Below, one piece after another: positions 52,946 through 62,223 of a stretch of 64,000 nt of DNA. The notes under the pieces are model-generated. The model did not search any database. It saw only the letters and a program-made list of their open reading frames with translations, and had not been told where the DNA came from. Origin of the DNA: Streptomyces sp. NBC_01775 (GTDB lineage: Bacteria > Actinomycetota > Actinomycetes > Streptomycetales > Streptomycetaceae); contig NZ_CP109104.1 in NCBI RefSeq assembly GCF_035917675.1, positions 8,494,001 through 8,558,000 of the forward strand, given 5' to 3'. Numbering within the stretch: the first letter of the stretch is position 1; each line of letters begins with the position of its first letter. A program made the position numbers and the translations under genes.

Positions 52946-54121
52946 GTGCCCGACGACCGCCCGATCCCCCTCGACGAGTACCCCGTACACCAGGTGCCGC
53001 TCTCGATGCGGCACGTCGCCACCGGCGACCGCAACGCCTACGACCGCTGCATCTTCCACGTCTTCGACCACGCGGGCAGCGCCCTGCTGATCACCGGCCT
53101 CGGGGTCTACCCGAACACCGGAGTGACCGACGCCTACGCCACCTTGCGCACCGGCGACCGTATCCTCGCCGTCCGCGCCTCCGACGCGCTCGGCGAGGAC
53201 CGTACCCGGATGGAGACCGGACCGCTGAGCATCACCGTGGAAGAGCCCTTGCGCCGCTTCCGCCTGCGCTGTGCCGCCGACCCCGAGGACCCCGACGGGC
53301 TCTCCTTCGACCTCACCTGGAGCGCGGACTTCCCCGCCCTGTGGGAGCCGCACCACACCCAGCGCAAGGGAGACCGCCTCATCCTGGAGGCCCGTCGCTT
53401 CGTCCAGGCAGGCAGCGTCACCGGCACCCTGTGGGCCCGGGGCGAGGCGAGAGTGCTCAGCGCGGGGGAGTGGACGGGCACCCGCGACCGCAGCTGGGGC
53501 AACCGCCCCATACCCGGCGAGGAGGCGGGCCGGGCGGGCGACGAACACCCGACCGAGGGCTTCCACTGGCTCTGGTGTCCCGTCCGCTTCGAGGACCGCT
53601 TCGTCATGGTGCTCCTCCAGGAGGACGCCGACGGCTTCCGTACCCTCAACGACGCCGTCGAGGTCCGCGAAGGCCACCGCGACCGCCAACTCGGCTGGCC
53701 ACAGGCCGACATCACCTACCGCCCCGGCACCCGCACCCCCGAAAGCGCCGTCGTCCACCTGACGGGCCCGGCCCGCAAACCCCTCGAACTGCACGCGCGG
53801 ACCCTCCTTTCCTCACCGCTGGCCATCGGCGCCGGATATCCGCCCGCCGACGACTGGCAGCACGGCACCTGGCGGGGCCGTGAGTGGAGCGACCGCCGCG
53901 TCTACGACCTGTCCGAGCCCTCCGCGCACCCCCTCGCCGCCTACGGCGTCACCGACCACTCTGCCCGCTTCACCCTTGAGGGCCGCACCGGATACGGGCT
54001 GTTCGAGCACGGTTCCTTCGGGCGTCACGACCCCAGCGGCTTCACCGGATTCGACTCCGTCGCGCCCCCGCTCCCGCCTGCGCCCCGGCACACGCCCGAC
54101 GACCGGCAGGACCGGCCATGA
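52946..54121 (+). CDS. hypothetical protein, CrtC/hydroxyneurosporene synthase-like fold
   Basis: A 391-residue soluble protein starting at GTG 52946. It contains strands and Trp-rich motifs (WSADFPALWEPHHTQRKGDR, WTGTRDRSWGNRPIPGEEA, FHWLWCPVRFEDRFVMVLLQ) that are typical of the lipocalin-like carotenoid 1,2-hydratase superfamily and its actinobacterial relatives. Its stop overlaps the start of the APH-type gene by 4 bases (ATGA), so they are co-translated. These pairs often lie beside acyl-CoA or steroid genes, so a lipid substrate is possible. Confidence 0.72.
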   Translation: MPDDRPIPLDEYPVHQVPLSMRHVATGDRNAYDRCIFHVFDHAGSALLITGLGVYPNTGVTDAYATLRTGDRILAVRASDALGEDRTRMETGPLSITVEEPLRRFRLRCAADPEDPDGLSFDLTWSADFPALWEPHHTQRKGDRLILEARRFVQAGSVTGTLWARGEARVLSAGEWTGTRDRSWGNRPIPGEEAGRAGDEHPTEGFHWLWCPVRFEDRFVMVLLQEDADGFRTLNDAVEVREGHRDRQLGWPQADITYRPGTRTPESAVVHLTGPARKPLELHARTLLSSPLAIGAGYPPADDWQHGTWRGREWSDRRVYDLSEPSAHPLAAYGVTDHSARFTLEGRTGYGLFEHGSFGRHDPSGFTGFDSVAPPLPPAPRHTPDDRQDRP

Positions 54122-55233
54122 CCGCCTCCGAGTCCCGCCCCCGTACCACCACCCGCGACCCGGCCGAGCTCGTCCGCCGGATCGACGCCTGGCTCGACAC
54201 CCGGCTGCCGGGCGCGCGTGCCGTCGATCCCGTGCTGCCCGAGAGCAACGGCATGTCCAGCGAGACCGTCCTCTTCCGCCTCAACCACCCACGCGCGCCT
54301 GTGACCGGCTGCGCACTGCGCCTGGCCGCCGACCCCGCCGCCTACACCGTCTTCCCGCGCTACGACATGGCCCGGCAGTACCGCACCCTGCGCCTGATCG
54401 CCGAGCACACCGACGTGCCCGTCCCGCGCACGCTCTGGCTGGAGGAGGACGAGGCGCCGCTGGGCGCGCCGTTCTTCGTCATGGAGCGCGTCGAGGGCAG
54501 GGTCCCGCCCGACGTCATGCCCTACACCTACGAGGGCAACTGGCTGTGCGCGGCGTCCGACGACGAGCGCGCCCGCCTCCAGCAGGAGACCGTCTCGCTG
54601 CTGGCCCGCCTCCACGACCAGGCACCCGTCCGGCGTGCCGGTTTCCTCGGGACGCGGGGCCCCGGCACCCCGCTGCGCCGCCATGTGGCGGCGCAGCGGG
54701 CCTACTACGAGTGGGTCGTCCAGGGGCGGGCCCGCTCACCCGTCATCGAGCGCGGCTTCGCGTGGCTGGAGGCCAACTGGCCCGCTGACGAAGGCGGAAC
54801 GGTGCTCAGCTGGGGCGACGCCCGCATCGGGAACATCGTCTTCCAGGGGTTCGTCCCCGTGGCCGTCCTCGACTGGGAGATGGCCGCGCTCGGCCCCCGC
54901 GAACTCGACCTGGCCTGGGCGGTCTACCTGCACCGCTTCTTCCAGGACCTGACCGAATCCACCGGGCAGCCGGGGCTTCCCGCGCTGCTGCGCCGCCCCG
55001 ACGTCGAGCGGCGCTACACCGAACTGACGGGCCACACCCCGCGGTACATGGACTTCCACACGCTCTACGCGGCGCTGCGGCACGCCGTGGTGATGCTCCG
55101 CGTCGCCTACCGGCGCGTCCATTTCCACGAGGCGGCCGTTCCCGAGGATCCGGACGACCTGATCATGCACCGCGCCACTTTGGAGGCCATGCTCGAAGGC
55201 GACTACTGGCCCCGGGTGCTGAGCGGGGCGTGA
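54118..55233 (+). CDS. phosphotransferase of the APH/choline-kinase superfamily (ACAD10/11-like)
   Basis: This 371-residue protein has an aminoglycoside-phosphotransferase-like kinase fold: an N-lobe with LEEDEAPLGAPFFVMERVEG, the catalytic loop SWGDARIGNIVFQGF and the metal motif VLDWEMAALGPRELDLAW. It resembles the kinase half of human ACAD10/11 and related bacterial proteins that phosphorylate 4-hydroxy acids (established for ACAD10/11). Overlap with the CrtC-like gene indicates a joint function. An acyl-CoA dehydrogenase gene lies 6 kb away, in a separate transcript. Confidence 0.86.
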   Translation: MTASESRPRTTTRDPAELVRRIDAWLDTRLPGARAVDPVLPESNGMSSETVLFRLNHPRAPVTGCALRLAADPAAYTVFPRYDMARQYRTLRLIAEHTDVPVPRTLWLEEDEAPLGAPFFVMERVEGRVPPDVMPYTYEGNWLCAASDDERARLQQETVSLLARLHDQAPVRRAGFLGTRGPGTPLRRHVAAQRAYYEWVVQGRARSPVIERGFAWLEANWPADEGGTVLSWGDARIGNIVFQGFVPVAVLDWEMAALGPRELDLAWAVYLHRFFQDLTESTGQPGLPALLRRPDVERRYTELTGHTPRYMDFHTLYAALRHAVVMLRVAYRRVHFHEAAVPEDPDDLIMHRATLEAMLEGDYWPRVLSGA

Positions 55234-55234
55234 G

Positions 55235-55345
55235 CCCCACAGGGGCGCGAGGAACCGCGCGCCCAGCTTGGGGGTACCTCCCTGCTCGAAGAGCTTGGGG
55301 GAGCGCCCGCAGTCTGCAATGCACAGGCACGGGCAGCCCCTACTC
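55235..55345. repeat. composite palindromic intergenic repeat
   Basis: The segment contains CACAGGGGCGCGAGGAACCG, a common Streptomyces intergenic palindrome half. It is interrupted by CAGCTTGGGGGTACC...GAAGAGCTTGGGGGAG and resumes as GCGCCCGCAG and GGGCAGCCCC. It appears to be one repeat inserted within another. Confidence 0.55.
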
Positions 55346-55411
55346 AGCACCAGGAAAGAGGGCAACGCAAAGATCCGTCGGACAGGCCGTAGCGGCTGCT
55401 CCGGCTGCTCG

Positions 55412-55437
55412 GCTGACGGGCCCCGGGGCCCGTCAGC
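55412..55437 (-). terminator. 26-bp perfect palindrome at the end of the zinc-ribbon gene
   Basis: GCTGACGGGCCCC and its reverse complement abut with no spacer. The stop codon of the minus-strand gene (55433-55435) lies inside it. Confidence 0.65.
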
Positions 55438-55843
55438 GGTGACTCTGGCTGATCACCTGCATCGGCCGGGAGTCGGGGCGGCCGGCGTGGGAGAACGGCT
55501 GGGTGCGCCAGTCCAATCCCTCGGGCAGGGTCAGCAGTTCGGCGATGCCGCGCTCCCGGGCGGCGCCGTCCGTGGGGGCGGCCTCGCGTACCGGGCGCCC
55601 CGCTCCCTGACACATCGTCAAGCCGAAGGGGTCCCACTTCGAGGCGCACAGCGCGTGCTCCGGCAGCTTCTCCTCCAGTGCCAGCATGGCGATCGCCTGC
55701 CCGCAGTCCGGGCAGATGACGCGGTAGCTCTCATAGGTTTCCTCGTCATCGGGGACCGGCCCCTCGACGCCTTCGTGACTGCTTCGCGCCGAGGCCGCTG
55801 CCGCGTCCTGGCGAACAGCATTGACCGACTTCATCGTGCGCAT
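55433..55843 (-). CDS. hypothetical zinc-ribbon-like protein
   Basis: A 136-residue protein from ATG 55843 (also 55834). The middle has YRVICPDCGQAIAMLALEEK, a CxxC knuckle, and later cysteines in HALCASKWDPFGLTMCQGAG, which may complete a metal site. No membrane segment. The start codon follows a G-rich ribosome site. No named family is recognised. It lies alone between the APH-type and Lrp genes. Confidence 0.6.
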   Translation of the reverse strand: MRTMKSVNAVRQDAAAASARSSHEGVEGPVPDDEETYESYRVICPDCGQAIAMLALEEKLPEHALCASKWDPFGLTMCQGAGRPVREAAPTDGAARERGIAELLTLPEGLDWRTQPFSHAGRPDSRPMQVISQSHR

Positions 55844-56135
55844 GGATTTCCCCCTCGGGTGAACCGGCCGGGCTGGGCTTCCGGCCACAGCAAGCACTTC
55901 CCGTCGTGTCTCTTCCGTAATCTCGACGCTCGGGAGGACACGGAAGCACGAGTGTGTCCTTGGTCACATACGTGTGTCTCCGTGTCACCGGCGCAGCGCC
56001 CGCCCACCATGGCGCGCCCCGCCCCCTGGTCCGGGCGTCCCACAGGACGGCGGGTCACGAGGCAGGGCACCCCACGGTCCCCGGAGGGCGCGGACAGTGT
56101 GCCGGAGTGCTACAAGCACAGTACGGTGATCCGCT

Positions 56136-56576
56136 GTGGAGGAACTGGACCGACAGATCGTGGAACTGCTCGTCAAGGACGGGCGGATGAGCTACACCGA
56201 CCTGGGCAAGGCCACCGGCCTGTCCACCTCGGCCGTGCACCAGCGGGTACGCCGCCTCGAACAGCGCGGTGTCATCCGCGGCTACGCGGCCCTGGTCGAC
56301 CCGGAGGCCGTGGGCCTTCCGATGACCGCGTTCATCTCCGTCAAACCCTTCGACCCCAGCGCTCCCGACGACATCGCCGACCGGCTCGCCGACGTGCCCG
56401 AGATCGAGGCGTGCCACAGCGTCGCGGGTGACGAGAACTACATCCTCAAGGTGCGGGTGGCCACACCCATCGAGCTGGAGCACCTTCTGGCCCGCATCCG
56501 CACCCTCTCCGGCGTGTCCACCCGCACCACGGTGGTCCTCTCCACCCCGTACGAGGCCCGCCCGCCCCGCATCTGA
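56136..56576 (+). CDS. Lrp/AsnC-family transcriptional regulator
   Basis: This 146-residue regulator from GTG 56136 has the N-terminal helix-turn-helix (DLGKATGLSTSAVHQRVRRL) and the RAM effector domain (VPEIEACHSVAGDENYILKV). It should form dimers to octamers that respond to an amino acid. It is 69 bp upstream of, and in the same direction as, an amidohydrolase gene, so it may control that gene as well as itself. The ligand is unknown. Confidence 0.9.
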   Translation: MEELDRQIVELLVKDGRMSYTDLGKATGLSTSAVHQRVRRLEQRGVIRGYAALVDPEAVGLPMTAFISVKPFDPSAPDDIADRLADVPEIEACHSVAGDENYILKVRVATPIELEHLLARIRTLSGVSTRTTVVLSTPYEARPPRI

Positions 56577-56645
56577 CCGGCCGTCCGCGCGCCTCGCCGC
56601 GCACCCCGGGGCCCACCTGCCCCGCGGGAGCGGGAGACTGTCCCC

Positions 56646-58292
56646 ATGAGCGACAGCACAGCCTCCTCCCGGACCGGACCCCGCACTCTCCTGCTGCGCG
56701 GCGGCGAGGTCCACAGCCCGGCCGACCCCTTCGCGACCGCGATGGTCGTGGAGGGCGGCAGCATCGCCTGGATCGGCTCGGAGGGGGCCGCCGACTCCTT
56801 CGCCGACGGTGTGGACGAGACCGTGCACCTCGACGGCGCGCTCGTGACCCCCGCCTTCACCGATGCCCACGTGCACACCACGGCGACCGGGCTCGCGCTC
56901 ACCGGACTCGACCTGTCCGGCGCCGCCACCCTCCCCGAGGCTCTCGACCGGATCCGCGCCCACGCCGAGGCCGGGCCCCACGACCGGGTCCTGCTCGGCA
57001 CCGGCTGGGACGCCGGTGCCTGGCCCGAGCAGCGCCACCCCAGCCGCGCCGAACTCGACGAGGCGGCCGACGGCAGGCCCCTCTACCTCACCCGCGTCGA
57101 TGTGCACTCGGCGCTGGCCACCACCGCCCTGCTCGACCTCGTCCCCGGGATCACCACCCGCGAGGGCTACTCGCCGGACGCACCGCTGACCGGTGACGCG
57201 CACCATGCGGTCCGCGAGGCGGCGCACGCCACCCTCACGCCCCGCCAGCGGGCCGAAGCGCAGCGTGCCGCGCTCGCGCACGCCGCCTCCCTGGGCATCG
57301 GCGCTCTCCACGAGTGCGCGGGCCCCGACATCTCCAGCGAGGAGGACCTGCTCGCTCTCTTCGCGCTGGCCGCCGAAGAGCCGGGCCCGCGCGTGTTCGG
57401 ATACTGGGCCGAACTCGTCACCTCAGCAAAGGAAGCGGCCCGCGTCCGGGAACTGGGTGCCCTGGGCGCCGCGGGCGACCTGTTCGCCGACGGCTCCCTC
57501 GGCTCCCACACGGCACACCTGTGCGCGCCGTACGCGGACGCGCCGGACACCACCGGCAGCGCCCACCTGGACGCCGGGGCCGTCGCCGCACACGTCGCCG
57601 CCTGCACCGAGGCGGGCCTCCAAGCCGGTTTCCACGCCATCGGCGACGCCGCGGTCCAGGCCGTCACCGAAGGCACCCGCGCGGCGGCCGAGCGCGTAGG
57701 CCTCGCCCGCGTCCGTGCGGCGCGACACCGCGTCGAGCACGCCGAGATGCTGACCGCGCGCACCGTCTCCGACTTCGCCGAACTCGCCCTCACCGCCTCC
57801 GTCCAGCCCGCCTTCGACGCGGCCTGGGGCGGCGAACACGGCATGTACGCGCGCCGCCTCGGCGCCGAGCGCGCCGCCGGACTCAACCCGTACGCGGACC
57901 TCCTGCGCGCGGGCGTCCCCCTCGCGCTCGGCTCCGACAGTCCCGTCACCCCCCTCGGCCCCTGGGAGACCGTCAGGGCCGCCGCCTTCCACCGCACCCC
58001 TCGCCACCGGATCTCCGTACGCGGCGCGTTCACCGCGCACACCCGGGGCGGCTGGCGCGCCATCGGCCAGGACGGCGCCGGGGTCCTGGCCCCCGGCGCC
58101 CCGGCCGACTACGCGCTCTGGCGCACCGGGCCCCTCATCGTCCAGACCCCCGACACCCGCGTCGCCAACTGGTCGACCGACTCGCGCTCGGGCACCCCGG
58201 GACTGCCCGATCTGACGCCGGGGACCCAAGTCCCGGTCTGTCTGCGGACGGTGATCGGCGGACAAGCGGTCTACGCACGGCCGGACGAGTGA
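56646..58292 (+). CDS. metal-dependent amidohydrolase (YtcJ-like)
   Basis: A 548-residue amidohydrolase-superfamily enzyme. The first metal motif is TDAHVHTTATG (HxH), further ligands lie in ALHECAGPD and QAGFHAIGDAAVQA, and the C-terminal DSPVTPLGPWETVRAA carries the aspartate. The N-terminal and C-terminal small sheet surrounds the barrel. YtcJ/NfdA-type proteins hydrolyse N-substituted formamides or imides. The substrate here is unknown. The upstream Lrp gene suggests an amino-acid-related compound. Confidence 0.9.
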   Translation: MSDSTASSRTGPRTLLLRGGEVHSPADPFATAMVVEGGSIAWIGSEGAADSFADGVDETVHLDGALVTPAFTDAHVHTTATGLALTGLDLSGAATLPEALDRIRAHAEAGPHDRVLLGTGWDAGAWPEQRHPSRAELDEAADGRPLYLTRVDVHSALATTALLDLVPGITTREGYSPDAPLTGDAHHAVREAAHATLTPRQRAEAQRAALAHAASLGIGALHECAGPDISSEEDLLALFALAAEEPGPRVFGYWAELVTSAKEAARVRELGALGAAGDLFADGSLGSHTAHLCAPYADAPDTTGSAHLDAGAVAAHVAACTEAGLQAGFHAIGDAAVQAVTEGTRAAAERVGLARVRAARHRVEHAEMLTARTVSDFAELALTASVQPAFDAAWGGEHGMYARRLGAERAAGLNPYADLLRAGVPLALGSDSPVTPLGPWETVRAAAFHRTPRHRISVRGAFTAHTRGGWRAIGQDGAGVLAPGAPADYALWRTGPLIVQTPDTRVANWSTDSRSGTPGLPDLTPGTQVPVCLRTVIGGQAVYARPDE

Positions 58293-58402
58293 TGTAGACG
58301 AAGGTGATACGGCCGAACGAGACCCCCTCGGCCTGTCGCCGGAGCGCCACCCCCTCCGCACTGACCTGCTGATTTGCCGAAACACCCCAGGCCACCGGGC
58401 TG

Positions 58403-58433
58403 TTGACAAAAAACCGCCGTGGCCGGGTAGGTT
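58403..58433 (+). promoter_or_regulatory. consensus-like promoter upstream of lnt
   Basis: TTGACA (58403-58408) and TAGGTT (58428-58433) are separated by 19 bp, close to the HrdB-type consensus. It is unusually strong for this window and lies about 450 bp before lnt. Confidence 0.65.
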
Positions 58434-58890
58434 CGGCCGCGTCCACCACAGGACGTCCGACCGGGGAACTTCCGCGCAGTCGTCGAACGCCGCTGGGCCA
58501 CGGGGTGGTGTGCCGCACCGGCGCACCACCACTGGGAGCCAGGTCCAGCGCCCGCGGCACGGGGGCGGAAGCTGTCGGCTGGTCGGCGGGTGTGACCCGG
58601 GACGGGGCCCGGACGCTCAGTAGACAACGGCTTTCGGACGATCCGCAGCCAGCGGGTCCCAGGTCGGACCGAAGGGCGCCGGGCCCCGATCCGCAGATCC
58701 CAGGGGTCCCGAGGACACGGACCTGATCGAGGCAGACCCGATCGAGGCAGACCCGATCAATACGGTCGCTAAGCGCGCCACCAGGCACTTCCCTCGCTTT
58801 CCACAGCTTTACGATCCCGCGCTCCGCCATGCCCCCCGCGCGTTGTACGGTCACTGCACTACCGCACGACCTGCAAGGAAGGCTGCGACC
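58434..58890 (+). other. long untranslated leader or small RNA before lnt
   Basis: About 450 bp without a convincing gene follow the promoter. They contain a hairpin around 58503-58530 (GTGGTGTGCCG / CGCACCAC) and two exact 15-bp repeats GATCGAGGCAGACCC at 58725-58739 and 58740-58754. The stretch could be an mRNA leader or a separate non-coding RNA. Confidence 0.4.
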
Positions 58891-60693
58891 TTGGCACCGG
58901 GCCCCGATACCACCTCCGCTTCCGCCCCGGGCGGACCCCGGGAGCGGAAGGCGGCTGCCGCCGCGCCCCCCAGCGCGCCGGACAGTTCAGCGCGCCCGGA
59001 AGAGCCGGACGGCGCGGCGCCACCGGAAGAGCCGGCGGACGGGAACGTTCCACCAGGAGGCGGGCGCCCCACCCGCAGGCGGCGGCTGGCCGCGCTCGCA
59101 CGGCGCGAGGCACCCCGTACGGCGCTGGCCGTGCTCAGCGGGCTGGCGCTCGCGCTGGCCTTCCCCCCGTACGGGGTCTGGCCGTTGTCCCTTGTCGCGG
59201 TCGTGGCCTTCAGCCTGCTGGTGCGCGGCCGTACGGCCCGCCAGGGCGCCTGGAGCGGATTCGCCTTCGGCCTGCCCTTCTTCCTCTTCCTGTTGAAGTG
59301 GCTGCACGTCGTCGGATGGGACGCGACCATCGGACTGGCCTTCATCCAGGCCCTGTTCGTGGCCCTGCTCGGCGCCGCCTTCGCCGTCGCCACCCGGCTG
59401 CCCGCCTGGCCGCTGTGGGGCGCCTGCCTGTGGGTCACCGAGGAATTCCTGCGCGACCGGCTCCCCTTCGGCGGTTTCCCCTGGGGACGGCTCGCCTTCG
59501 CCAACAGCGGCTCTCCCTATACGCCGCTCGCCGCGCTCGGGGGCGCGCCGCTGGTCACCTTCGCCGTGGCGCTGACGGGCACGCTGCTCGCCGCCGTGGC
59601 GCTGGCCGCCTGGCGCCTGCGCGCCGAGTCCGCCGCCCGCACCCGGCGGGCCTACGGCACGGCAGCGGGAGCGCTCGTGCTGGCCGCCGCCGTCACCGCC
59701 GCAGGGTTCGCCGTGCCCGTCCCCACCAAGGCGGACGACAACGTGCGCATCGCGGTCGTCCAGGGCAACGTCTCCAAGCCCGGCATGGACTTCCTGGGCC
59801 GCCCCATGAAGATCCTCAACAACCACGTCAAGGCAACCCTCGACCTGGCCGAGCGCGTCAAGCAGGGCAAGGAGCCCAAGCCCGACCTCGTGATCTGGCC
59901 GGAGAACGCCTCGGACCTCGACCCCTACAAGTGGCCGGAGGCGGGCCGCCGTATCGACGAGGCCGTCAAGGCCGTCGGCGTTCCCGTGCTGGTCGGCGCC
60001 CTCGTCGACCACCCGACCAAGGAGGGCTATGTCGAGAACCAGGGCATCGTCTGGGACCCCAAGAAGGGCCCCGGAGCCTCCTACACCAAGCAGCATCCGG
60101 TGCCGTTCGGCGAGTACGTCCCCTTCCGCAAGCAGCTCAGCAAGGTCATCACGCGCCTCCAGCAGGTCCCCAGGGACTTCTACCCCGGTGAACACACCGG
60201 CGTCCTCCAGACCGGCCCGGCCCGCCTCGGTGACGTGATCTGCTTCGAGGTGGCCTACGACGAGATCCCCAGGGACACGGTGCGCGACGGCGCCCGCGCG
60301 CTGGTCGTCCAGACCAACAACGCCACGTACGGCAGGACGGGCCAGCCAGAGCAGCAGCTGGTGATGTCCAAGCTCCGCGCCGTCGAGCACGGCCGCGCCG
60401 TGGTCACGGCGGCGACGAGCGGCATCAGCGCCGTCGTCGCGCCCGACGGCACCGTTGAACAGCGTACGGACGAGTTCACCCGGGACGTCCTCACCGCCGA
60501 CCTGCCGCTGCGTGACGGTCTCACCGTCGCGGACCGCGTGGGTGCCGTGCCCGAGCAGGTGATCGCTATCGTGGGCGTGCTCGCCTGCGCGGGGGCCTGG
60601 ATCCTCGGCCGCAGGCGGCGCGCAGCCGGCTCACAGGAGCCCGGCACGGGGCAGCAAGACCGACCAGCACGACCGGAGGGGCAGCACCAGTGA
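58891..60693 (+). CDS. lnt: apolipoprotein N-acyltransferase
   Basis: A 600-residue membrane enzyme that adds the third acyl chain to lipoproteins. After a Pro/Ala/Glu-rich N-terminal region of about 70 residues come roughly six to eight membrane helices and the nitrilase-like domain. The catalytic triad is visible as E338 (LVIWPENASD), K400 (SYTKQHPVPFGEYVP) and C451 (DVICFEVAYDE). The TTG at 58891 was chosen because AAGGAAGG lies eight bases upstream; an ATG-like start at 58843 has none. The next gene overlaps its stop by 4 bases, as in mycobacterial lnt-ppm1 fusions. Confidence 0.93.
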   Translation: MAPGPDTTSASAPGGPRERKAAAAAPPSAPDSSARPEEPDGAAPPEEPADGNVPPGGGRPTRRRRLAALARREAPRTALAVLSGLALALAFPPYGVWPLSLVAVVAFSLLVRGRTARQGAWSGFAFGLPFFLFLLKWLHVVGWDATIGLAFIQALFVALLGAAFAVATRLPAWPLWGACLWVTEEFLRDRLPFGGFPWGRLAFANSGSPYTPLAALGGAPLVTFAVALTGTLLAAVALAAWRLRAESAARTRRAYGTAAGALVLAAAVTAAGFAVPVPTKADDNVRIAVVQGNVSKPGMDFLGRPMKILNNHVKATLDLAERVKQGKEPKPDLVIWPENASDLDPYKWPEAGRRIDEAVKAVGVPVLVGALVDHPTKEGYVENQGIVWDPKKGPGASYTKQHPVPFGEYVPFRKQLSKVITRLQQVPRDFYPGEHTGVLQTGPARLGDVICFEVAYDEIPRDTVRDGARALVVQTNNATYGRTGQPEQQLVMSKLRAVEHGRAVVTAATSGISAVVAPDGTVEQRTDEFTRDVLTADLPLRDGLTVADRVGAVPEQVIAIVGVLACAGAWILGRRRRAAGSQEPGTGQQDRPARPEGQHQ

Positions 60694-61457
60694 AGGACGG
60701 CGGAAAGCGGCGCTACGAACCGCTCGGCACGGCCTTGGTCATCATTCCGACCTACAACGAGGCCGACAACATCAAGCCCGTCGTCTCCCGGGTGCGTGCC
60801 GCCGTGCCCGCAGCGCACATCCTCGTCGCCGACGACAACAGCCCCGACGGCACCGGCAAGATCGCCGATGAGCTGTCGGGGGAGGACGAGCAGGTCCACG
60901 TCCTGCACCGCAAGGGCAAGGAGGGCCTCGGCGCCGCCTATTTGGCGGGCTTCCGCTGGGGCATCGACAACGGCTACGGCGTGCTCGTCGAGATGGACGC
61001 CGACGGCTCCCACCCGCCCGAGGAACTGCCCCGGCTGCTCACCGCGCTGGCCGGCGCCGACCTGGTCATCGGCTCACGCTGGGTGCCCGGCGGGAGAATC
61101 GTCAACTGGCCCAAGTCGCGCGAGTTCCTCTCGCGGGGTGCCAGCACCTACTCCCGGTTCCTCCTGGACGTCTCCGTGCGGGATGTGACAGCGGGCTTCC
61201 GCGCCTTCCGCAAGGAGACGCTGGAGGGCATCGACATGGACACCATCGCCTCCCAGGGCTACTGCTTCCAGGTCGACCTCACCCGCCGCACCGTCCACGC
61301 CGGATACCACGTGGTGGAGGTTCCCATCACCTTCGTGGAGCGCGAGCGAGGCGACTCGAAGATGAGCCGCGACATCATGGCCGAGGCGCTGTGGCGCATC
61401 GCGGCCTGGGGCCTTGAGGACCGCGTGAAGAAGGTCCGCGGACGCCGTCAGACCTGA
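60690..61457 (+). CDS. ppm1: polyprenol monophosphomannose synthase
   Basis: This 255-residue GT2 glycosyltransferase makes polyprenyl-phosphomannose from GDP-mannose, the donor for protein O-mannosylation and lipoglycans. It has ALVIIPTYNEADNIKPVV, the ADDNSPDGTG aspartates, VEMDADGSHPPEEL (DxD-like) and DVTAGFRAFRKETLEGID. No C-terminal membrane helices are seen, as in soluble Ppm catalytic domains. GTG 60690 overlaps the lnt stop in a GTGA, matching the Lnt-Ppm fusion known in Mycobacterium. Confidence 0.93.
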   Translation: MKDGGKRRYEPLGTALVIIPTYNEADNIKPVVSRVRAAVPAAHILVADDNSPDGTGKIADELSGEDEQVHVLHRKGKEGLGAAYLAGFRWGIDNGYGVLVEMDADGSHPPEELPRLLTALAGADLVIGSRWVPGGRIVNWPKSREFLSRGASTYSRFLLDVSVRDVTAGFRAFRKETLEGIDMDTIASQGYCFQVDLTRRTVHAGYHVVEVPITFVERERGDSKMSRDIMAEALWRIAAWGLEDRVKKVRGRRQT

Positions 61458-61475
61458 GCCAGGCACACTTGAGGC

Positions 61476-62117
61476 ATGACGACGCGCGCACCTTTCCCTT
61501 ACGAGCCCTCCGGCCAGGAGCCGGGCGACGGCACCGGTGGCCCCGGAGGGCCGGGACAGGGCCCCGAGGGGCCGAGGCGCCGCTCCAAGGGCCGTACGCT
61601 GTTGCCGCTGGGCGTCGCAGCCTGGGTGGTGCTGGAGATCTGGCTGCTCACGCTGCTCGCGGACGCGGCTGGTGGGCTGATCGTGCTCATCGTGCTCGTC
61701 GCGGGCTTCCTGATCGGCTCCGCGGTGATCAAGCGGGCGGGGCGCAGGGCCTGGCGGAATCTCGCGGAGTCCGTCCAGCGCGCGCAGGAGCAGGCCGGCG
61801 GCGGTGAACCCCGGCCGGAGGCCGAGGGTCGTGCCGGGCGCGGCAGCGGCATGGCGATGCTCGGCGGTCTGCTGATCATGATCCCGGGCCTCGTCTCCGA
61901 CGCCGCGGGGCTGCTGTGCCTCTTCCCGCCCACGGCGAAGCTGCTGCGCGGCAGCACCAAGCGCTATCTGGAACGTCGCAGCGACTTCGAGCCGGGCTCT
62001 CTCGGCGATGCCTACCAGCAGGCGCGCGGCGCCGAGGAGCAGGTCCGTATTCACCGCCCGGACGGCAAGGTCGTCCAGGGCGAGGTCGTCCGGGACGACG
62101 AGCAGGGCCGGGACTGA
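61476..62117 (+). CDS. fxsA: FxsA-family membrane protein
   Basis: A 213-residue protein with two adjacent N-terminal membrane helices (LLPLGVAAWVVLEIWLLTLL and GLIVLIVLVAGFLIGSAVI) and a third (MAMLGGLLIMIPGLVSDAAG), the core of FxsA. In E. coli FxsA counters phage T7 exclusion; in actinobacteria the role is not established. The C-terminal tail is polar and acidic. It follows ppm1 by 18 bp and ends before a strong bidirectional hairpin shared with rbpA. Confidence 0.9.
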   Translation: MTTRAPFPYEPSGQEPGDGTGGPGGPGQGPEGPRRRSKGRTLLPLGVAAWVVLEIWLLTLLADAAGGLIVLIVLVAGFLIGSAVIKRAGRRAWRNLAESVQRAQEQAGGGEPRPEAEGRAGRGSGMAMLGGLLIMIPGLVSDAAGLLCLFPPTAKLLRGSTKRYLERRSDFEPGSLGDAYQQARGAEEQVRIHRPDGKVVQGEVVRDDEQGRD

Positions 62118-62223
62118 CGCCACTGACAGAGCCGGGGCTGACAGGGTCGCCGCTGACCAGGGGCCCTGCCGGCCCGATCGGCCGGCTGCCCCCGCGCCGC
62201 TCGCGGCACCCCGCGCACAACGC

